Shown: positions 8,580 to 18,021 of the stretch, piece after piece
How positions within the stretch are numbered: position 1 is the stretch's first letter
Layout: every line of letters starts with the position of its first letter
From: Intestinirhabdus alba
GTDB taxonomy: Bacteria; Pseudomonadota; Gammaproteobacteria; Enterobacterales; Enterobacteriaceae
Reading direction: 5' to 3'
DNA: 37,885 nt
Assembly (NCBI RefSeq): GCF_009711095.1
Contig: NZ_WMJZ01000031.1
Coordinates: 1 to 37,885, forward strand
Made by a program: the position numbers and the translations under genes
The notes under the pieces: model-generated
What the model saw: the letters and a program-made list of their open reading frames with translations, nothing else
Database searches by the model: none
What the model was told of the DNA's origin: nothing

Positions 8580-9550
8580 AGCTGGTTTCCGGCGAGACTG
8601 CGAGCGGTTTCCTGCAGGGTAATAATCATCAAATCCAGCGCCTCAGACTGCTGAAACTGACTAATACAGCGCTGGCGGAAACCTTGTGCGTCCTCCCCCT
8701 CCATAGCGGCAAGAAAGGCCAGCGGCATGACTATGGCATCTTTAATTAAATCTGCCAGATCGAAAACCAGCCCGCCACGCCGCGTTTTTCCATGCATAAC
8801 GGCAAGCGCATGCGGTATGCCCGTTACCCATGCGGCGACGGCAGCCAGACCATAAGCCAGATAATTCCCCTGGTCAAGAAACCGGTTTGCCAGATCGATT
8901 CCGCCACCCCGTTTTGCGCGCGTAAATTCTCCATAGCCGACGGTCTGGCTCACCAGCTTATATAATGATTTGGTAAGTAGCGCTTCCTGCAATAGTAATG
9001 AGGTATGATTTTCTGCTTTAGACAGGGATTCACGTGCACGATTGATTATATCACCCAGCCGTTTTATATCAGGTTTAAATAAATTACGCGGAGAAGAAAA
9101 CCAATATTTTTCAATCTGCTGCAGCCGTATTTCCTGAAATCGCTTTGCTGCTGCGAGTCTTTTTTCTTCATTAAACCAGAAAGAAACCCAGCACTGTAAA
9201 TATTCTGTCGGGCGATATTCGCTTTGCGGCGATAGCCATGAAACTTCAATATCCACTTCATTGGCAGAGTAAAGCGGAGTACCGTCCGTGCCGCAAAAAC
9301 CAACCATTACGCCCGCTCTGGCAAATTCACGCATGGCTGCCTGCGATACCGAAGTACCCATTCCCAACATCACTGCCGTAGTATTAGCGACAGGAATATT
9401 CCAGTAATACGATTCATTACCCGCCTGGGTAATATATTCCACCCGCCCGCCGTTTACCTGCACACGACATTTCTCAAGATAATAAATATTGGCACGTTTA
9501 GAATGCAATATCGTTTTCAGATCGGTTGGCGAGATAAATTTTTCGGGCAT
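8576..9550 (-). CDS. cas1: Type I-F CRISPR integrase Cas1
   Basis: Cas1 inserts new spacers at the leader end of the array, as a complex with the Cas2 part of Cas2-Cas3. The start at 9550 (324 aa, MPEKFISPTDLK) aligns with the known start of I-F Cas1 proteins. An ATG at 9568 would add six residues but has no ribosome binding site. Catalytic residues equivalent to the P. aeruginosa set are present: Glu189, His253 in the MHGK motif, and Asp264 and Asp267 in VFDLADLIKD. It is the first gene of the cas operon. Composition is uneven: I count about 38% GC over 9001-9180 (the middle third of the protein) against about 56% over 8581-8700 (C terminus). This may reflect mosaic origin. Confidence 0.95.
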   Translation of the reverse strand: MPEKFISPTDLKTILHSKRANIYYLEKCRVQVNGGRVEYITQAGNESYYWNIPVANTTAVMLGMGTSVSQAAMREFARAGVMVGFCGTDGTPLYSANEVDIEVSWLSPQSEYRPTEYLQCWVSFWFNEEKRLAAAKRFQEIRLQQIEKYWFSSPRNLFKPDIKRLGDIINRARESLSKAENHTSLLLQEALLTKSLYKLVSQTVGYGEFTRAKRGGGIDLANRFLDQGNYLAYGLAAVAAWVTGIPHALAVMHGKTRRGGLVFDLADLIKDAIVMPLAFLAAMEGEDAQGFRQRCISQFQQSEALDLMIITLQETARSLAGNQL

Positions 9551-9621
9551 AGACGCGCATTTCCCCATAAAAGAGGCTTAACATAATGAACTATGCTACC
9601 GTCAGGTAGAAGTAAACAGAA

Positions 9622-9635
9622 TTGATTAGAATCAA
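9622..9635. promoter_or_regulatory. FNR-type palindrome upstream of cas1
   Basis: TTGAT-TAGA-ATCAA is a perfect match to the FNR consensus TTGAT-N4-ATCAA. It lies between the oldest array repeat and cas1. On the minus strand a CATAGT or TAGCAT -10-like element follows near 9590-9597. That would place the palindrome roughly 43-45 bases upstream of a transcription start, close to the -41.5 of class II FNR activation. Activity is inferred. CRP binds a related motif but prefers TGTGA half-sites. Confidence 0.55.
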
Positions 9636-9676
9636 TCTATTCGTTATTGCTTTATTAACTGTATAACAGGAGCTTT

Positions 9677-10365
9677 TTTATACGCTGATTGTACGGCAGT
9701 GAACGCGCCATGTGCGCCCGGTGCGCTGGTCTGGGCTTTCTAAGCTGCCTGTACGGCAGTGAACCGATTACAGAAAGGCGGCGGGCTGGTTATGTGTTTT
9801 CTAAGCTGCCTGTACGGCAGTGAACAAAAAACAGTCCTGACAAACAGACGCCCGTAATTTCTAAGCTGCCTGTACGGCAGTGAACGGATATACCCAGCTC
9901 CTTCAGGTTCGGAGTAATTTCTAAGCTGCCTGTACGGCAGTGAACAAACACTGCGCCACCACAGGCTGCCCGATTAATTTCTAAGCTGCCTGTACGGCAG
10001 TGAACGTTCATGGTGCAATGCCCTCGTCCCAGGCGTATTTCTAAGCTGCCTGTACGGCAGTGAACACTGACTCTGGCAGAACGCTGACTTTACGCACTTT
10101 CTAAGCTGCCTGTACGGCAGTGAACGCCGGATTTGTCCAATCCCTCAACGGCTAACATTTCTAAGCTGCCTGTACGGCAGTGAACAGAGCCGCGCGCGAT
10201 ATACAAAATGCTGTTGCTTTCTAAGCTGCCTGTACGGCAGTGAACCCAATCACGACGTGCAGCAGAGCGTGAAATCTTTTCTAAGCTGCCTGTACGGCAG
10301 TGAACGAAATAAAGCTGCTCTCCGGCATGCTCGTTCCTTTCTAAGCTGCCTGTACGGCAGTGAAC
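9677..10365 (-). CRISPR. Type I-F CRISPR array, 12 repeats and 11 spacers
   Basis: The 28-bp repeat reads GTTCACTGCC-GTACA-GGCAG-CTTAGAAA on the minus strand, with a 5-bp stem (CTGCC/GGCAG) and the 8-nt handle CTTAGAAA of type I-F. Eleven exact copies start at 9737, 9798, 9858, 9918, 9978, 10038, 10098, 10158, 10218, 10278 and 10338. A degenerate twelfth copy (4 mismatches) lies at 9677-9704. Spacers are 32 nt, except the one at 9765-9797, which is 33. The AT-rich leader is on the high-coordinate side, so the newest spacer is 10306-10337 and the oldest is 9705-9736. Transcription runs on the minus strand toward cas1. Open frames through the array are artefacts of the repeat. Confidence 0.98.
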
Positions 10366-10500
10366 TGATAGCAACAAACGCTATCATATTGTTATATAAC
10401 ATATAAATAAAATTAAATGATTTTAACCCTATTCTTTGCTGCATAAATAATAAATCTTAAAATCAATAACTTATAATTTATATTGAAAAAAGGGTCAGAA
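10366..10500 (-). promoter_or_regulatory. CRISPR leader
   Basis: This strongly AT-rich stretch upstream of the newest repeat is the leader, which drives pre-crRNA transcription and guides spacer insertion. Next to the repeat is a perfect inverted repeat, TGATAGC-N7-GCTATCA (10366-10386), followed by the palindrome TGTTATATAACA (10390-10401). On the minus strand a TATGAT hexamer lies within these elements and could be a -10, with only a poor -35 at 17 bp. An exact IHF consensus is at 10461-10473. Confidence 0.8.
10461..10473 (+). promoter_or_regulatory. IHF binding consensus in the CRISPR leader
   Basis: AATCAATAACTTA fits the IHF consensus WATCAA-N4-TTR at every fixed position. It is about 96-108 bp from the newest repeat. 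IHF bending of the leader is known to help Cas1-Cas2-3 integration in type I-F systems. The consensus is common in AT-rich DNA, so position and exactness are the only support. Confidence 0.55.
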
Positions 10501-10555
10501 GAAAGACGCTCCATTGCGGCTGCAGCTTAAGCAATGAAACCCGTCGTTGGCGGAT

Positions 10556-10590
10556 ATAAAAAACCGGGTACGTGAACGGAACCCGGTTTA
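10556..10590 (-). terminator. Rho-independent terminator of clpA
   Basis: On the minus strand an 8-bp stem AACCGGGT/ACCCGGTT with an 11-nt loop is followed by a run of T. It starts about 15 bp past the clpA stop codon. It separates clpA transcription from the CRISPR leader downstream. Confidence 0.85.
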
Positions 10591-10605
10591 TCGTTTAAAA
10601 CAGCA

Positions 10606-12882
<2,277 letters not shown>

Positions 12883-12912
12883 TGGCACCTCCCCCAATTT
12901 TTATGCCTGTAT

Positions 12913-13233
12913 TCAGGCTTTTTCCAGCGTACACAGCAGCGGATGCTCGTTTTCCCTTGCGTACTTGTTCACCATCGCTACCCGGGTTTCCGCAACCTCG
13001 GCGGTATAAACGCCGCAGATTGCTCTCCCCTGGTAGTGAACCGCAAGCATCAGCTGCGTTGCACGTTCAATATCATAAGAAAAGAATTTCTGTAACACGT
13101 CAATAACAAACTCCATCGGAGTGTAATCATCATTGACTAATATCACTTTATACATAGATGGCGGTTTTAGCGCGTCGCGCACTTCATCTTCCGCCAGCTG
13201 ATGGAAATCCATCCAGTCGTTCGTTTTACCCAT
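12913..13233 (-). CDS. clpS: ClpA adaptor protein ClpS
   Basis: ClpS binds the N-domain of ClpA and delivers proteins with Leu, Phe, Tyr or Trp at the N terminus for degradation by ClpAP. The 106-aa protein starts MGKTNDW as in E. coli; ATGs four residues upstream would extend it without reason. The conserved core [20 protein letters not shown] holds the Asn-Asp pair that binds the substrate alpha-amino group, and the MLAVHYQG segment forms the hydrophobic pocket. The 30-bp gap to clpA suggests co-transcription. cspD diverges upstream. Confidence 0.97.
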   Translation of the reverse strand: MGKTNDWMDFHQLAEDEVRDALKPPSMYKVILVNDDYTPMEFVIDVLQKFFSYDIERATQLMLAVHYQGRAICGVYTAEVAETRVAMVNKYARENEHPLLCTLEKA

Positions 13234-13555
13234 GTCAGTCATCATCTTCAGTTACTGTTTTCGGCAAACCATGCCGCCGCTGACAAGAGCGATTACGCAC
13301 TCTCAATCTACCTCAATTGCCAGATAACTATCACCTATTACTGGCATCCGCGACACCTGTCACATTCCTGGCAATAGCGTTAACTGCTTCAAATTTTTGA
13401 TTCAATTTTACCCAATCAACCCTGTCTGATGCTTGACGCCTCGTCCGTTTTCTCTAAATTGTAATTTCGAGAGTTGGCGAGGTTTTGAACAGCCTCCACT
13501 CCACCACCGGTTCATTCCATCTTACTTATATAAGATTTATGAAGGATGTCGAAGC
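13234..13555. promoter_or_regulatory. Divergent promoter region clpS/cspD
   Basis: This 322-bp gap lies between the divergent clpS and cspD start codons and must hold both promoters. The right part, before cspD, is AT-rich and gives a long 5' leader with the ribosome binding site GAAGGA about 12 bases before the ATG. I could not assign -35 and -10 boxes with confidence, and I see no gene in it. Confidence 0.5.
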
Positions 13556-13777
13556 ATGGAAACGGGTACTGTTAAGTGGTTCAATAATGCCAAAGGGTTT
13601 GGCTTCATCTGCCCTGCAGGCGGCGGCGAAGATATTTTCGCACACTATTCCACCATTCAGATGGATGGTTACAGAACGCTAAAAGCCGGACAAGCCGTCC
13701 AGTTTGATGTACACCAGGGGCCAAAAGGCAATCATGCCAGCGTTATCGTGCCCATCGAAGCAGAAGCGGTCGCCTAG
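13556..13777 (+). CDS. cspD: Cold-shock-like protein CspD
   Basis: CspD is a member of the cold-shock family that is induced in stationary phase rather than by cold. It binds single-stranded DNA, inhibits replication and is toxic when overproduced. The 73-aa protein begins METGTVKWFNNAKGFGFI and carries the RNP1-like KGFGFI and RNP2-like DIFAHYS motifs of the single cold-shock domain. The frame is open 41 codons further upstream, but homology and the GAAGGA ribosome binding site put the start at 13556. It is divergent from clpS and ends at a bidirectional terminator shared with macB. Confidence 0.97.
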   Translation: METGTVKWFNNAKGFGFICPAGGGEDIFAHYSTIQMDGYRTLKAGQAVQFDVHQGPKGNHASVIVPIEAEAVA

Positions 13778-13809
13778 CTCTTCTGTTTTATTGTGTACAT
13801 CCCGCAGAC

Positions 13810-13839
13810 AAAATGCCAGCCCGATCGGCTGGCATTTTT
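13810..13839. terminator. Bidirectional terminator between cspD and macB
   Basis: The hairpin GCCAGCC/GGCTGGC has AAAA on its left and TTTTT on its right, so it can stop transcription from both cspD (plus) and macB (minus). The two genes converge here. Confidence 0.9.
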
Positions 13840-13864
13840 ATTGCCGTCGCCCCTCCGTGCCCGG

Positions 13865-15808
13865 CTACTCTCTGGAGAGGGCGTCAACCGGATCGAGCCG
13901 CGCCGCGCTGCGGGCGGGCAGCCAGCCGAACAGCACGCCGGTAAAGGACGAGCAGAAAAACGCCGTCAGCAGCGCCACCGGTGAAAAGCCAATTTCCCAT
14001 CCGGGCAGAAACAGCTGCAGGGCAAAGGCGATCAGCATCGACAGGATAATGCCGAGCGCCCCGCCAACCAGGCAGACCAGCACCGCCTCAATTAAAAACT
14101 GCTGCAGCACGTCGCTGGCCCGGGCACCAACCGCCATGCGAATGCCAATTTCCCGCGTCCGTTCGGTGACCGACACCAGCATAATGTTCATTACGCCAAT
14201 TCCTCCGACCACCAGCGAAATCACCGCCACCAGCGTCAGAAACAGCTGCAGGGTGCGCGTCGTCTTTTCGGCGGTTTTCAGCACGCCGTCGACATTCCAG
14301 GTAAAGAAATCCTTCTTGCCGTGGCGCAGGGTCAGCAGCCGGGTAATCTGCTGCTCCGCCTTCGCGCTGTCGAAACCCTCTTTTACCCGCACGGTAATGA
14401 CGTTCAGCCACGACTGCCCCATTATCCGCCCGGCCATGGTGCTGTAGGGCAGCCAGACCCGCAGGATCTGCGAGCTGCCAAACATGGTTTTCTTCTCTTC
14501 CACGACGCCGATTACCGTGGCGGGCATATTACCCACCAGAATCACTTCACCCACCACCTTCGCCTTATGCGGAAAAAGCTGGCGGCGGGTATTGCTGTCC
14601 AGTACCACCACCTGGGCGCGCCCGGCGATCTGCTCGCGGTTGAAGGTACTGCCTTCGCTGAAGGTCATCCCGTAAACGCTGAAATAGTCGCTAACGCCGT
14701 TGGCGCTCGCCGCCACGTCGATATTGCCATAGCGCAGCCGCAGGTTTTGCGATACCGCAGGCGTGGCCGATTCCACCCAGGGCTGCTTCTGAATGGCGCT
14801 CAGATCGTCATACTTCAGCGCCTGCTGGTACTGCGGATCGTCGTCGCCAAAATCTTTGCCGGGGTAGATATCAATGGTGTTGGTGCCGATGGCGCGGATA
14901 TCCGCCAGCACCAGCTGCTTTGCCGCATCGCCCACCACCACGATCGACACCACCGACGCAATGCCGATGATGATCCCAAGCATAGTCAATAGGGTACGCA
15001 TCTTGTTGGCCGCCAGCGCCCGCCACGACATGGTCAGCGCCTCGCGAAAACCGCCGACGAACTGGCTCCAGCCGGAGGCAGCCTCTGCGGCCGGCCCGGC
15101 GATCCCCCTGCCGGCGGAGGCCTTTTGCGACGGCGGATTACGCACGATCTCACCGTCGCGGATCTCAATAACCCGCTCCGCCTGGGCGGCGACCTGGGGA
15201 TCGTGGGTGACGATAATGACCGTATGCCCGCGATCGCGCAGCTGATGTAAAATCGCCATCACCTCCTCACCGGAGCGGCTGTCCAGCGCGCCGGTCGGCT
15301 CGTCGGCGAGGATCACCTGGCCGCCGTTCATCAGGGCGCGGGCAATGCTGACGCGCTGCTGCTGGCCGCCGGAAAGCTGGGAAGGCTGATAGTTTATCCG
15401 CTCCTCCAGCCCCAGACGCTTCAGCAGCTCGCCGGCGCGCGCCAGCCGCCGTTTACGTTCCGTGCCGGCATACACCGCCGGGACCTCGACGTTCTGCACC
15501 GCGGTCAGATGGGAGAGCAGATGGTAACGCTGGAATATAAAGCCGAAATGTTCGCGCCGCAGCTGCGCCAGGGCGTCGCCGCTGAGCGTCGAAACGTCGC
15601 GCCCCGCCACCCGATAGGTGCCGCTGGTGGGCCTGTCCAGGCAGCCAAGAATGTTCATTAGCGTCGATTTGCCGGAGCCGGAGGCACCGACGATCGCCAC
15701 CATTTCACCGGCGTGGATCTGCAGGGTGATGCCCTTTAGCACCTCAACCTGCGTCTCTCCGGAGGGGTAGCTGCGGCGTATGTCGCTAAGCTCAAGCAGC
15801 GCCGTCAT
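13865..15808 (-). CDS. macB: MacB, ABC-type export permease and ATPase
   Basis: MacB is the inner-membrane motor of the MacA-MacB-TolC pump, which exports macrolides, enterotoxin-like peptides and haem precursors. The 647-aa protein starts with a nucleotide-binding domain: Walker A GASGSGKS at 41-48, signature LSGGQQQ at 145-151 and Walker B VILADE at 165-170. A first membrane helix follows near residue 275 ([20 protein letters not shown]), then the large periplasmic domain, then three helices near the C terminus. It overlaps macA by 4 bp (ATGA), which means one operon and probable translational coupling. Length is one residue off the E. coli protein. Confidence 0.97.
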   Translation of the reverse strand: MTALLELSDIRRSYPSGETQVEVLKGITLQIHAGEMVAIVGASGSGKSTLMNILGCLDRPTSGTYRVAGRDVSTLSGDALAQLRREHFGFIFQRYHLLSHLTAVQNVEVPAVYAGTERKRRLARAGELLKRLGLEERINYQPSQLSGGQQQRVSIARALMNGGQVILADEPTGALDSRSGEEVMAILHQLRDRGHTVIIVTHDPQVAAQAERVIEIRDGEIVRNPPSQKASAGRGIAGPAAEAASGWSQFVGGFREALTMSWRALAANKMRTLLTMLGIIIGIASVVSIVVVGDAAKQLVLADIRAIGTNTIDIYPGKDFGDDDPQYQQALKYDDLSAIQKQPWVESATPAVSQNLRLRYGNIDVAASANGVSDYFSVYGMTFSEGSTFNREQIAGRAQVVVLDSNTRRQLFPHKAKVVGEVILVGNMPATVIGVVEEKKTMFGSSQILRVWLPYSTMAGRIMGQSWLNVITVRVKEGFDSAKAEQQITRLLTLRHGKKDFFTWNVDGVLKTAEKTTRTLQLFLTLVAVISLVVGGIGVMNIMLVSVTERTREIGIRMAVGARASDVLQQFLIEAVLVCLVGGALGIILSMLIAFALQLFLPGWEIGFSPVALLTAFFCSSFTGVLFGWLPARSAARLDPVDALSRE

Positions 15809-16923
15809 TGCGCCGCTCCCGGCGCGCCTTCGCCGATCACCACCTCATCGCCCGCCTCCAGCCCTTTGACGATCGCCACGTCGGTGTCATTGCGTACGCC
15901 GAGGGTCACTTCGCGCTCGCGGGTTTCGCCGTTGCGCAGCAGCGTCACCTTATAGCGGTTGTCGCCCACCGGCTCGCCGAGCGCCGACAGCGGTATGGTC
16001 AGCACATTTTTTACCGTGGCGAGCTGAATGTGCACCTGGGCGGTCATGTCGAGGCGCAGCACGCCCTGCGGGTTAGGCACTTCAAACCGGGCGTAATAGA
16101 AAATGGCGTCATTGACTTTCTCCGGCGTCGGCAGCACGTCCTTCAGCGTTCCCTCATAGCGGGTCTGCGGATCGCCAAGCACGGTAAACCAGGCCTTTTG
16201 CCCCGGCCGAAGATGAATCACGTCCGCTTCGGAAACCTGCGCCTTAACCAGCATGGTGCTCATATCCGCCAGCGTCAGAATGTTCGGTGCCTGCTGGGCG
16301 GCGATGACCGTCTGCCCCTGCAGGGTGGTGATTTGCGTCACCTCCCCCGACATCGGAGCCACGATACGGGTGTAGTCGAGGTTAATTCTGGCGGTGTCTA
16401 ACGAAGCCTGGTTGCGCTGAATCTGCGCGTCGATGGTGCCAATCTGCGCCTGCCTGACTGCCATCTGGGTGGCGGCGGTATCCAGATCCTGACGGGATAT
16501 CGCCAGCGTTTTCGCCAGCTGCTGCTGGCGCGCGAGCGTCACCTTCGCCAGCTTCAGCTCCGCCTCCGCCTGGGTGCGCTGGGCGCGAAGCTCCATCAGC
16601 GTGGCTTCCGCCTCTTTGATCTGGTTCTCCGCCTGTTCCGGATCGATCACCCCAAGCAGCTGATCTTTTTTGACTTTGTCACCGATGGCCACCGACAGCG
16701 TTTTCAACTGGCCGCTCACCTGCGCCCCGACGTCCACCTTACGCAGCGCGTCCAGCTTGCCGGTTGCCAGCACGCTCTGTTCAAGGTCTCCGGGGCGGAC
16801 AATCAGCGTCTGATAGCGGGGTAACGGTGCGTTTAACGTTTTCCAGAGACCGATTCCTCCCAGGATGAGTATAAAAAGAAGAAGCAGATAACGTTTTTTA
16901 AATTTATATCCCTTAATACCCAT
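15805..16923 (-). CDS. macA: MacA, periplasmic adaptor of the MacAB-TolC pump
   Basis: MacA bridges MacB and TolC and stimulates the MacB ATPase. The 372-aa protein has an N-terminal membrane anchor (about 11-27) after basic residues KFKKR. The lipoyl half-motifs follow at about 62-100, then a long alpha-helical hairpin (about 95-175, rich in Gln, Ala and Leu), the second lipoyl half near [12 protein letters not shown], and beta-barrel and membrane-proximal domains. It is the first gene of the macAB operon and faces ybjX across a 147-bp gap that holds a PhoP-box-like sequence. The N-terminal 15 residues differ from the E. coli protein, as is common for the cytoplasmic tail. Confidence 0.97.
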   Translation of the reverse strand: MGIKGYKFKKRYLLLLFILILGGIGLWKTLNAPLPRYQTLIVRPGDLEQSVLATGKLDALRKVDVGAQVSGQLKTLSVAIGDKVKKDQLLGVIDPEQAENQIKEAEATLMELRAQRTQAEAELKLAKVTLARQQQLAKTLAISRQDLDTAATQMAVRQAQIGTIDAQIQRNQASLDTARINLDYTRIVAPMSGEVTQITTLQGQTVIAAQQAPNILTLADMSTMLVKAQVSEADVIHLRPGQKAWFTVLGDPQTRYEGTLKDVLPTPEKVNDAIFYYARFEVPNPQGVLRLDMTAQVHIQLATVKNVLTIPLSALGEPVGDNRYKVTLLRNGETREREVTLGVRNDTDVAIVKGLEAGDEVVIGEGAPGAAQ

Positions 16924-16955
16924 AGCTATCCCGTTGGAAAGTGACGTTCTGAATT

Positions 16956-16972
16956 TAAACCGTACCTAAACC
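16956..16972 (-). promoter_or_regulatory. PhoP box between macA and ybjX
   Basis: On the minus strand the sequence reads GGTTTA-GGTAC-GGTTTA, a perfect direct repeat matching the PhoP consensus (G/T)GTTTA-N5-(G/T)GTTTA. It is 33-49 bp upstream of the macA start codon. In Salmonella, PhoP is reported to repress macAB, and ybjX/virK-type genes have been linked to PhoPQ, so either gene or both could be controlled. Binding here is inferred. Confidence 0.65.
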
Positions 16973-17070
16973 AACCCGCGGTCAGGAAAACCAGGCCGGG
17001 AGACATTGACGATTGGTTAACATTCAGCGTGATTCAATCTGCGGCATCATCTTTGTTGCGGATTTCACTC

Positions 17071-18021
17071 ATGACGCAGGTTACCGATAATACCTTCTCT
17101 GGCACCGGGATTACCTCTCCTTTACAATTATTTATTCACCTTAGCCGAGGCCAGCTGCTGCCGGGAAAGTTCTGGCGTAAGGCCAGCTTTCGACGCAAAT
17201 TTTTACTGCGTTCGCTGCTGATGCCCCGCGCGACCGGTCGGCTGTTGGAAACCCTGACCCAATGGCCCGAGCTGGCTTCGCTGCTGGCCCGCCAGCCCCG
17301 GCTGCCGATTCGCCTGCACCGTCCCTATATGGCCGTCAACGTTAAGCGCGCGTTCGCGCTCAGCGCCCTCTGCTGCCATTATGACAAAATGCGGCAACTC
17401 CTGACCCACAGCCAGCTTACCGACTATCTAAGCCACTCCGGCCTTAATCTGGCAAAATTTACCGCTAAAGATGATGCCCCCTTCCAGCTGGATTTAGTCA
17501 GCCTGGTCTCACTGGATAAAGAAGGGGAAAGTACCCTCGTGATTCGCGATGCGCAGCTGCGCATTCTGGCGGAAATTACCTTTACCTTCTGCCAGCTCAA
17601 CGGCAAGCCGACGCTGTTTATCGGTGGGCTGCAGGGCGCAGCCAGCGACGTGCCGCACGAGGTGATTCAGCAGGCGACCAAAGCCTGCCACGGGCTGTTT
17701 CCAAAGCGGATCGTTATGGAGGCCGTCTGCTGCTTTGCTCAGGTGCTGCGGGCCGAACAAATCATGGCGGTCAGTAACGACGCCCATATTTACCGCAGCT
17801 GGCGCTACCGGGATAAGAAAAGAGAGATCTACGCCGACTATGACGCCTTCTGGACATCGCTGGGCGGCGAGAAGGTCGCCGGCAACTATTTCTCTCTGCC
17901 GCTGGCCCTGGCCCGTAAAAGCGAAGAGGAGATTGCCAGTAAGAAGCGGGCCGGATATCGCCGCCGCTATGCGCTGCTCGACGACGTCGCCGGACAGATC
18001 TCCCGCGGCTTCAGCGGCTAG
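17071..18021 (+). CDS. ybjX: VirK/YbjX family protein (DUF535)
   Basis: This is the YbjX protein of the VirK family. In Salmonella and Shigella, relatives are linked to PhoPQ, resistance to antimicrobial peptides and virulence; the biochemical role is unknown. Family blocks visible are KFLLRSLLMPR near the N terminus, the RLHRPYMA segment, SLVSLDKEGEST, FIGGLQGA, and the SNDAHIYRSWRY/YDAFWTSLGG region. It is cytoplasmic, with no signal peptide or membrane helix. I placed the start at ATG 17071 (316 aa). A GTG at 17029 would give 330 aa; neither has a clear ribosome binding site. The stop codon overlaps the ybjD stop on the other strand through a CTAG palindrome. Confidence 0.88.
   Translation: MTQVTDNTFSGTGITSPLQLFIHLSRGQLLPGKFWRKASFRRKFLLRSLLMPRATGRLLETLTQWPELASLLARQPRLPIRLHRPYMAVNVKRAFALSALCCHYDKMRQLLTHSQLTDYLSHSGLNLAKFTAKDDAPFQLDLVSLVSLDKEGESTLVIRDAQLRILAEITFTFCQLNGKPTLFIGGLQGAASDVPHEVIQQATKACHGLFPKRIVMEAVCCFAQVLRAEQIMAVSNDAHIYRSWRYRDKKREIYADYDAFWTSLGGEKVAGNYFSLPLALARKSEEEIASKKRAGYRRRYALLDDVAGQISRGFSG

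Noticed and set aside
9790-10377. Two open frames on the minus strand with a repeated HCRTGSLE peptide
   Set aside because: They are the CRISPR repeat read in one frame, kept open because the repeat-spacer unit is 60 bp; they are not genes.
1-10500. CRISPR-associated transposon (Tn7-like type I-F3)
   Set aside because: Those lack cas1 and cas2-3 and carry tnsABC and tniQ with a fused cas8/5. Here cas1, cas2-3 and separate csy1 and csy2 are present, and no transposition gene is seen.
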